Of a stretch of DNA of 64,000 nucleotides, positions 54,983 through 63,193 are shown in pieces (within the stretch, counting starts at the first letter, position 1; every line of letters begins with the position of its first letter). The DNA comes from Glaciimonas sp. GTDB taxonomy: Bacteria > Pseudomonadota > Gammaproteobacteria > Burkholderiales > Burkholderiaceae_D. The DNA is taken from assembly GCA_012927625.1 (NCBI GenBank), contig JABBOV010000003.1, positions 372,001 through 436,000 on the forward strand. The letters are read 5' to 3'. The notes under the pieces are model-generated. The model had not been told where the DNA came from. It did no database searches and saw only the letters and a list, made by a program, of their open reading frames with translations. The translations under genes and the position numbers were made by a program.

Positions 54983-55007
54983 AAAAAAAGCCCCCATAAG
55001 GGGGCTT
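54983..55007 (-). terminator. Intrinsic terminator of the DUF3106 gene
   Basis: AAGCCCCC/GGGGGCTT stem (54988-54995, 55000-55007) with a 4-nt loop, followed on the minus strand by TTTTT. Confidence 0.85.
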
Positions 55008-55108
55008 AAAGAGGCCCGGCAAACCTCATCGCTACCCATGTTTGAATCACGCCGTCAATATGCATACCAAACAACGTTTAAGCAGAGCGTGTGGTTTCAG
55101 CAAGGAGT

Positions 55109-55727
55109 TTAATTTGTATCGGGTTGCGCGGACGGTATAAGGGCACTTGAATCATTGTTGGCTCCTTGGTTGGATTGTATCGGTGTTTTTTTAGGATCGG
55201 CAGGAAAAACATTATTGTTTTTGCGTACTTTGGGTAAGCTCACCACTCTGTTGTTGCTGGCACCACCAGCCGCAAGACGCTTTTTCAGTTCATCGGGAAG
55301 TTGTTGATATTCTTGCCAGCGCGCACTCTTTTGACTTGCTTTGATTTTCTTTGCACGCCAATAGCTCTCGCGTGCATTTTTTTGTTGTCGCGGAGATAAC
55401 TTGACCCATGTGCGCATACGATTTTGTATTCGTCTGCGTTCTTCCGGCTTCATCGAGGAAAATTTATTACTGATTGCCAACCATTTATTTTTGTGAGCGG
55501 AATCCAGGCTGGCCCAATCGGCCGCCAAGGGCGCAAGTGCCAACTGTTGCGCTGCGGTTAATGCAGTCCAACCTGATTTAGCACCACTATTGGATGTCGC
55601 CCGGGTCGTTGCAGCGGTCGTGCTCTGTGCAGTTACTGGCCCGGAGACAGAGAGCGATAGTGCAAGCGTCAGGGTAATGAGTGCGCATGCGCGCCCGCTA
55701 GAGATAAAAGTAATTTCGTTCCCCCAT
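55109..55727 (-). CDS. DUF3106 exported protein, apparent frameshift in a G5 run near the start
   Basis: The conserved part (GWTALTAAQQLALAPLAADW, KPEERRRIQNRMRTWVKLSP, EYQQLPDELKKRLAAG) is DUF3106. Upstream in frame lies a good signal peptide (ACALITLTLALSLSVSGPVT) but no usable start codon before a stop. An ATG at 55727 with AGAGAG upstream is in the neighbouring frame; removing one G of the G5 run 55721-55725 would fuse it as MGNEITFISSGRACAL. So either a sequencing error, a mutation or slippage. DUF3106 function unknown. Confidence 0.75.
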
Positions 55728-56286
55728 ATTTACTCTCTGTGGTTAGAGAGATACGCGTTAAAACCGTGACCAAGAAGGTAGGCTATCTTTTTAAGAACGC
55801 ATCAGGAACGCTTTCCGTTGACGAACGGGTAGTTTTTGTACTTCTTGGTCAATCAAGCTGGGGTATGTCTATTATTTGGCAGCAAGACCTCCGACCTGCT
55901 GCATTTGGCCAAGATTCCGACGCTGTTGCTGCGGCAGGCACAAAGAAAAACACCCCATCAACAAAAGGCACTTACATGAAAATGAACGCTATGCAGATGA
56001 TCGGCGCTGGACTTTTCGCACTCGCACTACTGCACCAGAAAGAGGTTGGCTACTGATGGACACCGACAAGTAGCTTGAGATAGAAGCCTTCGCTGCCATT
56101 AACGAAATGCGCTTATTGGAGCGTGGGGAGCCGTGGAGCGGCCAACCGGCTTAAACATTTATTTCACGCGCCATGAAAGCCGCAGCTGCACAAGACGATT
56201 TTCGAAAATGACCGTTTTGAGATTCTCACCAGCACGATGGGGCGCGGTGCAGGAACTGTACCAGCACCTCGCACGCACCGTCGGTC
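55728..56286. other. 559-bp stretch without a supported gene
   Basis: A plus-strand frame at 55739-56056 has no recognisable sequence or ribosome site. 56055-56152 reads like a decayed frame with an in-frame stop. Otherwise nothing is seen. Confidence 0.4.
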
Positions 56287-57654
56287 TCAGGCTGAATGGA
56301 TGCTCCCATTTTGATGTTCCTGATATGTTGGGCAATCGGGTGTCCAGCAATCGACACGATTGCGTCCACGCGCCTTAGCGGCGTATAGCGCCTGATCGGC
56401 CCGCTTCATCAAGCCGTCCAGACCGCTTATGCTGTCGTCCATTGCGGCCACGCCCGCGCTGACCGTGTAGCTGATTGATTCACCATCCACCACGACCGGC
56501 GTCGCGTTCACTAGCGTTCGCAAGCGGTTTGCTGCGGCCACAGCGGCGGCAAGCTCGGTTGATGGGAGTAACACGGCAAACTCCTCGCCGCCTATCCTTG
56601 CGACGACATCAAAGTTCCTGAACGTAGCGCTTAATGCCGCCGCCAGATGGCGCAGCACAGCGTCTCCGGCGGGGTGGCCGAAGCGGTCGTTGACCGTCTT
56701 AAAATGGTCGGCATCGAACATGATCATTGCGGTCGGTCTAGTTGACTGTTTCCTGCGCTCCAGTTCCAGTTCTGCCGCTTCGAAAAAAGCACGGCGGTTA
56801 GCCAGGCCGGTCAGGTAGTCGCAGAAGGTGGCCTTGTGCTGCCTCTCGCTGGCTTCTTGCTTGTCGCTGATGTCGCGAATAATCAAGCTGTAGGCCGGAT
56901 CGTTCGACTCACCCTCGCTGCCGGCGCCCAGTAATGGATCGCGGTCCCGCAGCGGAGAGATCATCGCGCTACTCCAGAAATGGCTTCCATCGGCGCGCAC
57001 CCGGAGCCCCTCGTCCAGGCTCCATCCATTCTCGTCCGCTTCGCGCAATCGGTCTGTCAGGTGTTCCGGCGTAGTTGCCTCGGGCGGGTAAAAAATCGAA
57101 TAGGGCTGGCCGACTAGCGCTTCGCCTTCGAATCCCATTACGCGGCCAATACTCTTGTTCCAGGCATCGATTCGGCCAAGCCGATCAAGGCTGAGCTTCG
57201 TATAATCAGTGATGCTGGTGAGGATGGCGTTGATCCAAGCACCGCTCTGCTTGAGTTCGCGCTCGCGCTTTACTTGCAGGGTGACGTCGCTGAGCACGGC
57301 CATCAATCGTGATTTGTCAAGCTTGACGATGGTAAGCGAAGCAATCGTTTGCGTCGAGTTACCCAAAAGACCGGCGTTGAAATGAATGTACATCGCGTCG
57401 CAGATGACGCCTTGCGATGGAGAAAATTCTGCGCAAACATGGCGCAGTGAGGGGGCCACGCTTTCCAGTGCCGTAAACAGATTTTCGAGATTGCCGTCGC
57501 GTGAAAGCGGCAAAAGCAACTGCGCCGAAATTGGATTGATCATTGCAATCGTGCCGTCCAGGTCGGCTTGCACTAAACCGACCGGTGCCAGGTGAAGAAA
57601 ATGGATCAGCGCCTCATGCTCTTCGCTGATCTCGGGCGAGTCCGGGTAACTCAC
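56287..57654 (-). CDS. Diguanylate cyclase with two PAS regions
   Basis: 455 residues: N-terminal PAS (LAPVGLVQADLDGTIAMINP, 24-120), second PAS with PAC (NAILTSITDYTKLSLDRLGR ... SLIIRDISDKQEA, 140-275), then a GGDEF domain (DYLTGLANRRAFFEAAELEL ... MIMFDADHFKTVND ... VVARIGGEEFAVLLPS). The active loop GGEEF is intact and an inhibitory site RNFD precedes it by five residues, so it should make cyclic-di-GMP with product feedback. Its start overlaps the PYP-like gene by 4 bp (ATGA), implying joint expression and probably joint function. Confidence 0.93.
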   Translation of the reverse strand: MSYPDSPEISEEHEALIHFLHLAPVGLVQADLDGTIAMINPISAQLLLPLSRDGNLENLFTALESVAPSLRHVCAEFSPSQGVICDAMYIHFNAGLLGNSTQTIASLTIVKLDKSRLMAVLSDVTLQVKRERELKQSGAWINAILTSITDYTKLSLDRLGRIDAWNKSIGRVMGFEGEALVGQPYSIFYPPEATTPEHLTDRLREADENGWSLDEGLRVRADGSHFWSSAMISPLRDRDPLLGAGSEGESNDPAYSLIIRDISDKQEASERQHKATFCDYLTGLANRRAFFEAAELELERRKQSTRPTAMIMFDADHFKTVNDRFGHPAGDAVLRHLAAALSATFRNFDVVARIGGEEFAVLLPSTELAAAVAAANRLRTLVNATPVVVDGESISYTVSAGVAAMDDSISGLDGLMKRADQALYAAKARGRNRVDCWTPDCPTYQEHQNGSIHSA

Positions 57655-58043
57655 GCGGGACGATAGACAAGGACATAGCGAATCGCAGCGCCTGGCGCTG
57701 CCAGTAGTCGCAGCGCCACCTTGACGGGGCGCATGCGCAACGTCAGCACATAATTGATCGTCGCGTCGAGCGCAGCACCTGTTTCAACGGCGTCTTCGAA
57801 ACGTTGAGCGACAAGGTAGTTATTCATGCACGGTGCAACCACCGTGAAGATAGGCTGTCCGAGCATACGGTCGGGCTTTAGCCCGGCCGCTTTCGACTCG
57901 CACTCGTTGTAGAGTCGGACCACGGTGTCCTTGTCGAAACCGATCACCCCAAAATCGAGTTGGTCAAGCCCATCCGCGTCGAGCATCGCAAGGTGCTCGA
58001 CCAGGTCGGGCTGGTCGAAGGACAAGGAAATTTGATTAGTCAT
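57651..58043 (-). CDS. Photoactive yellow protein (PYP) homologue
   Basis: 130 residues with AGGAG before ATG 58043. It aligns along its length with PYP: LDADGLDQLDFGVIGFDKDT, RLYNECES, VVAPCMNNY, LTLRMRPVKVAL and IRYVLVYRP. Residues that hold the p-coumaroyl chromophore are kept: Cys72 (PYP Cys69), Tyr45 (Tyr42), Glu49 (Glu46) and Met104 (Met100). Thr50 and Arg52 of PYP are replaced by Ala and Leu. It could be a blue-light receptor controlling the overlapping diguanylate cyclase gene. Genes for chromophore synthesis are not in this window, so function as a photoreceptor is inferred. Confidence 0.85.
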   Translation of the reverse strand: MTNQISLSFDQPDLVEHLAMLDADGLDQLDFGVIGFDKDTVVRLYNECESKAAGLKPDRMLGQPIFTVVAPCMNNYLVAQRFEDAVETGAALDATINYVLTLRMRPVKVALRLLAAPGAAIRYVLVYRPA

Positions 58044-58200
58044 TAATAATGCTCCTGAAAATGGGACCAGCGTCGAATGTCGTGTTAAATCTTTTGCAAT
58101 TCACCAAATTTAGTTGTCATTCGGAAATTTAGAGTTACATGAAATATGTGCCCATGTCAACATTTGTCTAAGACATCTTTCCGCATGCCCGTATAACTTG

Positions 58201-59248
58201 GCTATGTCGCAGTTGCCTGTTGAAAGTGTCTTTCTTTCCCTAGAGCAGCACGGAAACACATTCCTGGGAGAATGTTTTTGCCAAAGCGCTCCAACATCCT
58301 GCGCCATCCCAGGTAGCTTTCAAGGGTGTCGGTAGCCACACCGTGAAAGCGCGCCAGCCATTCCTTGAGCCGACTGTCATAGGCATTGACGTTCTGAATG
58401 TGGTACGCACCCCGAACGACATGCACGCCCTGTGAAATGTTGACCGGACGGTGTTCTATGTGCAGATTTCTGGCGATGACGGTGTAGACGGCGGCCCCGT
58501 CGGTGCAGAGAATGACATTGGTGGCCAGTAACGGCCCCAGCGCCGGCTCCATCTCTTTAGCACTCACCCCCGTGAGGCGAAAGTCGGCGGTGGCGCCATC
58601 CCGGTCCCGCACCACCAGCACCGCAATCTGTTCGGCCGAAGTGCCCCGTTTGGCGGCTTTGCCACCGCGCTTGCGCGCTTTCCGGGGCAAGTGCCGCTTG
58701 CCTTTAAATGACTCCAGGAAGAATGTCTCGTCCGCTTCGGCAATGCCCTGCATTTTCTGGGCTTTCTGCTGGGCGGGTGATTGCAAAAAGCGATGACGCC
58801 ACTTGAAGCTGGTGTTCTTGGCCACGCCGCAGCAGTGTGCAGCCTTGCGCACACTCAAGCCATCAATCAAGGCCCGGGTGTAAGTGAGCCATTGGTCTTT
58901 GTGGCGCAGGCGCGCCAGCGGGGTGTGCGTCAAGGCATTGAAGGTGTGCCGGCATTGGCGGCAACGGTAGCGTTGCAAGGCGCAACTGGTGCCCCAGCGC
59001 TGTAGTTGCGTATTGCCGCAGTACGGACACAGCGGCTTTTCCTGCAAACTGTGCTCTATCATTCGGATCACTTCTTCTGCGCTCTCCCGTCGATCCAATG
59101 TATGGCGCAGGCGATCTTTTTGTCCGCGGTTCGGCGCATTGAGTTGCTCCAGCCACGTTTTGAAGTCCAGTGCTTTCATGACGTTGACCTCCGTAAACAG
59201 TGCGTGTCAAAGTTTAGGCAGCAATTCAACAGATAAGTGCGACATAGC
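58201..59248 (-). mobile_element. IS1595-family insertion sequence, complete
   Basis: About 1.05 kb with imperfect terminal inverted repeats: GCTATGTCGCA...CTGTTGAA at 58201-58224 and its complement at 59225-59248 (three to four mismatches in 24 bp). It encodes one intact transposase. It sits about 160 bp upstream of the PYP homologue in the same orientation. A target duplication could not be recognised with confidence. Confidence 0.8.
58202..59179 (-). CDS. IS1595-family (ISXO2-like) transposase
   Basis: 325 residues. N-terminal zinc-ribbon (LCPYCGNTQLQRWG ... RYRCRQCRHTFNALT), helix-turn-helix (GLSVRKAAHCCGVAKNTSFK) and the ISXO2-like catalytic domain with acidic residues in IAEADETFFLESF and VILCTDGAAVY. 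Full length and uninterrupted, so potentially active. The stop codon lies inside the left inverted repeat. Confidence 0.93.
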   Translation of the reverse strand: MKALDFKTWLEQLNAPNRGQKDRLRHTLDRRESAEEVIRMIEHSLQEKPLCPYCGNTQLQRWGTSCALQRYRCRQCRHTFNALTHTPLARLRHKDQWLTYTRALIDGLSVRKAAHCCGVAKNTSFKWRHRFLQSPAQQKAQKMQGIAEADETFFLESFKGKRHLPRKARKRGGKAAKRGTSAEQIAVLVVRDRDGATADFRLTGVSAKEMEPALGPLLATNVILCTDGAAVYTVIARNLHIEHRPVNISQGVHVVRGAYHIQNVNAYDSRLKEWLARFHGVATDTLESYLGWRRMLERFGKNILPGMCFRAALGKERHFQQATAT

Positions 59249-59381
59249 ACTTATTTAACCATACTCCACTATAAATCGCATTTAAGGAAAGGACATGACA
59301 GCCCGGATACAGGCGAAGAACGCCACCGGCAGGCATGGACTTGATCCTTCAGCCAACCTGAATTAATGTCATCCGGCGCGC

Positions 59382-59412
59382 TTGACTTCGAGTGCACTTT
59401 AACAAATACACT
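59382..59412 (+). promoter_or_regulatory. MerR-type promoter/operator
   Basis: -35 TTGACT (59382-59387), 19-bp spacer and -10 TACACT (59407-59412). The long spacer with the dyad-like CTTGACTTCGAGTGCACTTT is typical of promoters controlled by MerR regulators. Transcription would start at about the A of ATG 59420, implying a leaderless mRNA. Confidence 0.7.
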
Positions 59413-59419
59413 GATTGCC

Positions 59420-59800
59420 ATGACGACTTCCCTGACGATACAGCAAGCTGCGGCGGCGACCGGACTGACGGTCCATACGCTGCGCTATTACGAACGCATC
59501 GGCCTGATCGATCCGATCCCGCGCAAGGACAACAAACATAGAATCTACCGTGAGGAAGATATTCTGTGGATCGCGTTTTTGCTGAAGCTGCGCTCGACCG
59601 GGCTGCCGATCCAGAAGATGTTGCGCTATGCCGAACTGCGCAGGCTCGGCAATCAAAGGGAAAGCGTGTCGGAACGCAAAGCGCTGCTGGAGCAACACAC
59701 GCTGTCACTGGAAACCACGCTCGCAGAATTACAGGGCAACCTGGTCGTCATGTACCAAAAAATCGCCATGTACGGCGACATTGAAACGACATTGAAGTGA
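59420..59800 (+). CDS. MerR-family transcriptional regulator
   Basis: 126 residues from ATG 59420. Winged helix-turn-helix (LTIQQAAAATGLTVHTLRYY, ERIGLIDPIPR ... YREEDILWIAFLLKLRSTGL) and a coiled-coil dimerisation region (ESVSERKALLEQHTLSLETT). There is no effector-binding C-terminal cysteine cluster, so it belongs to the short AdhR-like group. The upstream frame to 59366 would lie before the promoter. The aldo-keto reductase gene follows after 48 bp and is the likely target. Confidence 0.9.
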   Translation: MTTSLTIQQAAAATGLTVHTLRYYERIGLIDPIPRKDNKHRIYREEDILWIAFLLKLRSTGLPIQKMLRYAELRRLGNQRESVSERKALLEQHTLSLETTLAELQGNLVVMYQKIAMYGDIETTLK

Positions 59801-59848
59801 CATTAAGCGCGGGCGCGCCCATACACTCTCTTGATAAGGAACAGTCAC

Positions 59849-60850
<1,002 letters not shown>

Positions 60851-61018
60851 AAGCTAAAACGGGGGCCGCGTGTGCCAAGCGGTGCAAAGGCATGTGACTC
60901 CGTGCCAGTATCAGCACATATCAGAAGTATGCCTGCTTGAGTTAACACAAATTATCGACAGGCTGATACCTGGCCTGCACTATTGTCCAAATAAGACTGC
61001 TACTAGTGTGACGCCGCA

Positions 61019-61306
61019 TCAAACCAAATGCACTTCTATGCGTTTTCCAAGTGCTGCCGCGTACTTGCGCAATGTCGCAAGCGATGGTGAATGCTTGCCA
61101 GTTACCAGCGCATCTTCAAGCCGCGACACTGCCGGGGCGGTACTACCCATGCGCTGGGCGACCTGCGCCTGAGTCAGGCCGGCAGCTTTACGCGCCGCAA
61201 GAATTTCATCCAGGATGGGCATTTCTTCGCGTTCCAGGCGCTCTAATTCGGCTCGAACGCCGGGGCTTTTCATCATTTCAACTTTAAAATCTTCATGCGT
61301 GAGCAT
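61019..61306 (-). CDS. XRE-family antitoxin (HigA-like)
   Basis: 95 residues. Helix-turn-helix AARKAAGLTQAQVAQRMGST, APAVSRLEDALVTGKHSPSL preceded by a short helix (SPGVRAELERLEREEMPILD) that contacts the toxin in this family. It overlaps the toxin gene by 14 bp. It should neutralise the toxin and repress the operon through the palindrome at 61635-61648. Confidence 0.92.
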   Translation of the reverse strand: MLTHEDFKVEMMKSPGVRAELERLEREEMPILDEILAARKAAGLTQAQVAQRMGSTAPAVSRLEDALVTGKHSPSLATLRKYAAALGKRIEVHLV

Positions 61307-61625
61307 TTTTAATCTCCTTCATTCTGGCTTGTGCCGTGCGCAATTCGCGCAGCGGGGTTTTTTGCGTTTTCTTAACGAAGCTATGCAACATCACGATGCG
61401 CTTGCCTACCAACGTGCAGTAAAACACTCGCGCAATACCTTCCGGCCCTTTGAGGCGCAATTCAAACAGTCCGTCGCCCATTGCCTGAGTGTGCGGCTCA
61501 CCCAGATTGGCGCCGTTGTGGATCATGCGGTCGGTCAGGGCAAAAAATCGGGCTATTAAGGTTTCTGGGAGTTCTCGAATATCCGCCTGTACCGCATCGC
61601 TGTAATAAGTAATCGTGTATGTCAT
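61293..61625 (-). CDS. RelE/HigB-like toxin (phage Gp49 family)
   Basis: 110 residues from ATG 61625 (MTYTITYYSDAVQADIRELP). Signature stretches FELRLKGPEGIARVFYC and IVMLHSFVKKTQKTPLREL are typical of Gp49/RelE-type toxins, which inhibit translation by cleaving mRNA. Toxin-first order with an overlapping XRE antitoxin. It is unrelated in sequence to the higB at 30578. Confidence 0.92.
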   Translation of the reverse strand: MTYTITYYSDAVQADIRELPETLIARFFALTDRMIHNGANLGEPHTQAMGDGLFELRLKGPEGIARVFYCTLVGKRIVMLHSFVKKTQKTPLRELRTAQARMKEIKNAHA

Positions 61626-61634
61626 GTTAAATAT

Positions 61635-61648
61635 TACCAAATTTGGTA
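61635..61648. promoter_or_regulatory. Operator of the second toxin-antitoxin pair
   Basis: Perfect 14-bp palindrome TACCAAATTTGGTA, ten bases upstream of the toxin start codon. It is unrelated in sequence to the higBA operator but in the same position. Confidence 0.75.
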
Positions 61649-61999
61649 TTAAATTACAAATTCAGCCTTCTGTTAAACGCACACGGATGTTGTTGCCTGC
61701 ACGCCATGCAGGTGTGCTGGAGTGTGAAATCGGCTTCATCATTGGAATTCTTTTTTGACTGTCCCAAAATGGAAAAGCCAAAACCGTGTGAGGGCTTTGG
61801 GCTTGGCTGGATTCAACCGTAAAAATAATATATGCAGGAACTTGCGGCCAAGATCGGTGATGCGTTGTCGAAGAGACGAAAAAAACCTGACAGTCTTGCG
61901 AAAGATGGGATTCTTGGTTTATTGCATCGTCAATGAACTGATGACTGGAAGATTTGGATCAAAAACCGTGGTCCGTCCCCTATTACTAGTCCCCTATTA
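61649..61999. other. Intergenic stretch, no gene seen
   Basis: A plus-strand frame at 61755-62087 has no recognisable sequence and overlaps the end of the hypothetical gene on the other strand. Confidence 0.4.
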
Positions 62000-62665
62000 C
62001 TACCAGTCTTGCTTTGAATTGTTTGGCAGCGATAGCGTGGCTTTGCCCTCCTTTGCGTACTCCATTAGCACAGACATCCGGCGATAGTGCGCCATAAGAA
62101 GCTTCAGAGACACTTCTGGGTCGCCGGTGTGCTGGTGAAGTTCCTTAAGGCTTTTGAATCCGAGGTGTTTGGCCAATTCTACGCACGTCGCATTCATTGC
62201 CTTCATTTGTGCGACGGTAGCCGTCATCCTCGCCAATTCTGCTTTTCTACGCTCTGCGTTAATGCTTTGCAGCAATTGGTAGGCTTTTTTGTACACGGCA
62301 AGCGCACTTACTGCTGCACCAGACAACGCTGTAACTGCTGTAGCTACCTGATACGCGACATTTACATTAAGGAAGAGATCGAGCCAGCCGGGCGAGGATT
62401 TCTGAATTGACTTAATTTTTGGGCGCTCAGGCCTTGGTATCTGGCTCTTAAATACCGTGTAGATGTTCACATAGCTATACCCACCGCGCCAAGGATACCC
62501 ACGCATTGCAAAGTTGATGCGTTCACGATCTTGCGGCTGAAGGTCTGAATCGAGGCAGTAAACGAATGCGTAGCATTGGGATAGCGCGTGAGGAAATTCG
62601 TAGAGATCCTCAAGCTCCCAGTCTTCATTGAGCAATACACGGTAGCTCTGTCGCTTTTCCAACAT
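62000..62665 (-). CDS. Unknown protein with one or two central membrane segments
   Basis: 221 residues with GGAG just before ATG 62665. The N-terminal half is soluble and aromatic-rich (LNEDWELEDLYEFPHALSQC, YAFVYCLDSDLQPQDRERIN, GYPWRGGYSYVNIYTVFK). A hydrophobic stretch (VAYQVATAVTALSGAAVSAL, residues about 105-125) follows, then a helical Lys/Arg-rich C-terminus (LLQSINAERRKAELARMTAT). No family recognised. Its setting beside a tRNA 3' end fragment and a toxin-antitoxin pair suggests acquired DNA; a defence or effector role is possible but unsupported. Confidence 0.6.
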   Translation of the reverse strand: MLEKRQSYRVLLNEDWELEDLYEFPHALSQCYAFVYCLDSDLQPQDRERINFAMRGYPWRGGYSYVNIYTVFKSQIPRPERPKIKSIQKSSPGWLDLFLNVNVAYQVATAVTALSGAAVSALAVYKKAYQLLQSINAERRKAELARMTATVAQMKAMNATCVELAKHLGFKSLKELHQHTGDPEVSLKLLMAHYRRMSVLMEYAKEGKATLSLPNNSKQDW

Positions 62666-62684
62666 GGTCTCCTTCAGTGGTTTG

Positions 62685-62706
62685 TGGGTAGGTCGGGGGA
62701 CTCGAA
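62685..62706 (-). other. tRNA 3'-end fragment, possible attachment-site relic
   Basis: On the minus strand TTCGAGT (T-loop), CCCCC, CGACCTA, C, CCA follows the exact spacing of a tRNA 3' end from T-loop to CCA. Upstream the T-stem partner and the rest of the tRNA are missing. Such partial tRNA ends mark the edge of integrated elements. Confidence 0.45.
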
Positions 62707-63136
62707 CTTAAGCGGTCTAACTAGAGATATGTCCGAACGCAAATGTCGCATAACGTTTCTCGGAAAAACCCGCGAAACCCGCTTTCAGATTGGTTTTCAA
62801 TAGATGTACTGAATATTTGAACAGTACTAAATAATTCATGAAAAGCATCATCACAATTGCGTTGCATTCTATCAATTTTTAATGTCTTGTGGGCAATATT
62901 TTGAATAGCCGTTTTGGCCGGAATCAGCCTTCTCCTCGTATCCCCAATAGCCCAATAACATGCAAGGCTCACTAAGAGGCGGCTGATTTAAGGGGCGGAT
63001 ATGCACCATAAGCGCAAGGTGCACGAAAAATATACCATGCATTGTATTTTACAAATACCAATTAATATATGCGTATGATATGGTTTTTTACAATATACCC
63101 CTACAATTTCATTGAACAGTCGCTCTCGCGCAGATC
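62707..63136. other. Intergenic stretch, no gene seen
   Basis: AT-rich stretch with only short frames lacking ribosome sites; a minus-strand frame 62721-62972 is not recognisable. Confidence 0.4.
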
Positions 63137-63175
63137 AAAAAAGCCTCCCGCCGGAAATTCCGGCGGGAGGCTTTT
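63137..63175 (-). terminator. Strong intrinsic terminator of the lipoamide dehydrogenase gene
   Basis: A perfect 18-bp stem (63139-63156 and 63158-63175, core GCCTCCCGCCGG) with T-runs on both sides, so it can act in both directions. It begins about 20 bp past the stop codon. Confidence 0.95.
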
Positions 63176-63193
63176 GCTTGACTGCTGCAGTAC

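Noticed and set aside
55739-56056. 105-residue plus-strand frame
   Set aside because: No ribosome site, no recognisable sequence, and it begins within the promoter region of the divergent DUF3106 gene.
58190-59260. Target-site duplication of the IS1595 element
   Set aside because: The flanks share only a short ACTT-like motif whose position depends on where the ends are drawn.
61755-62087. 110-residue plus-strand frame
   Set aside because: No ribosome site or recognisable sequence; overlaps the 3' end of the hypothetical gene on the other strand.
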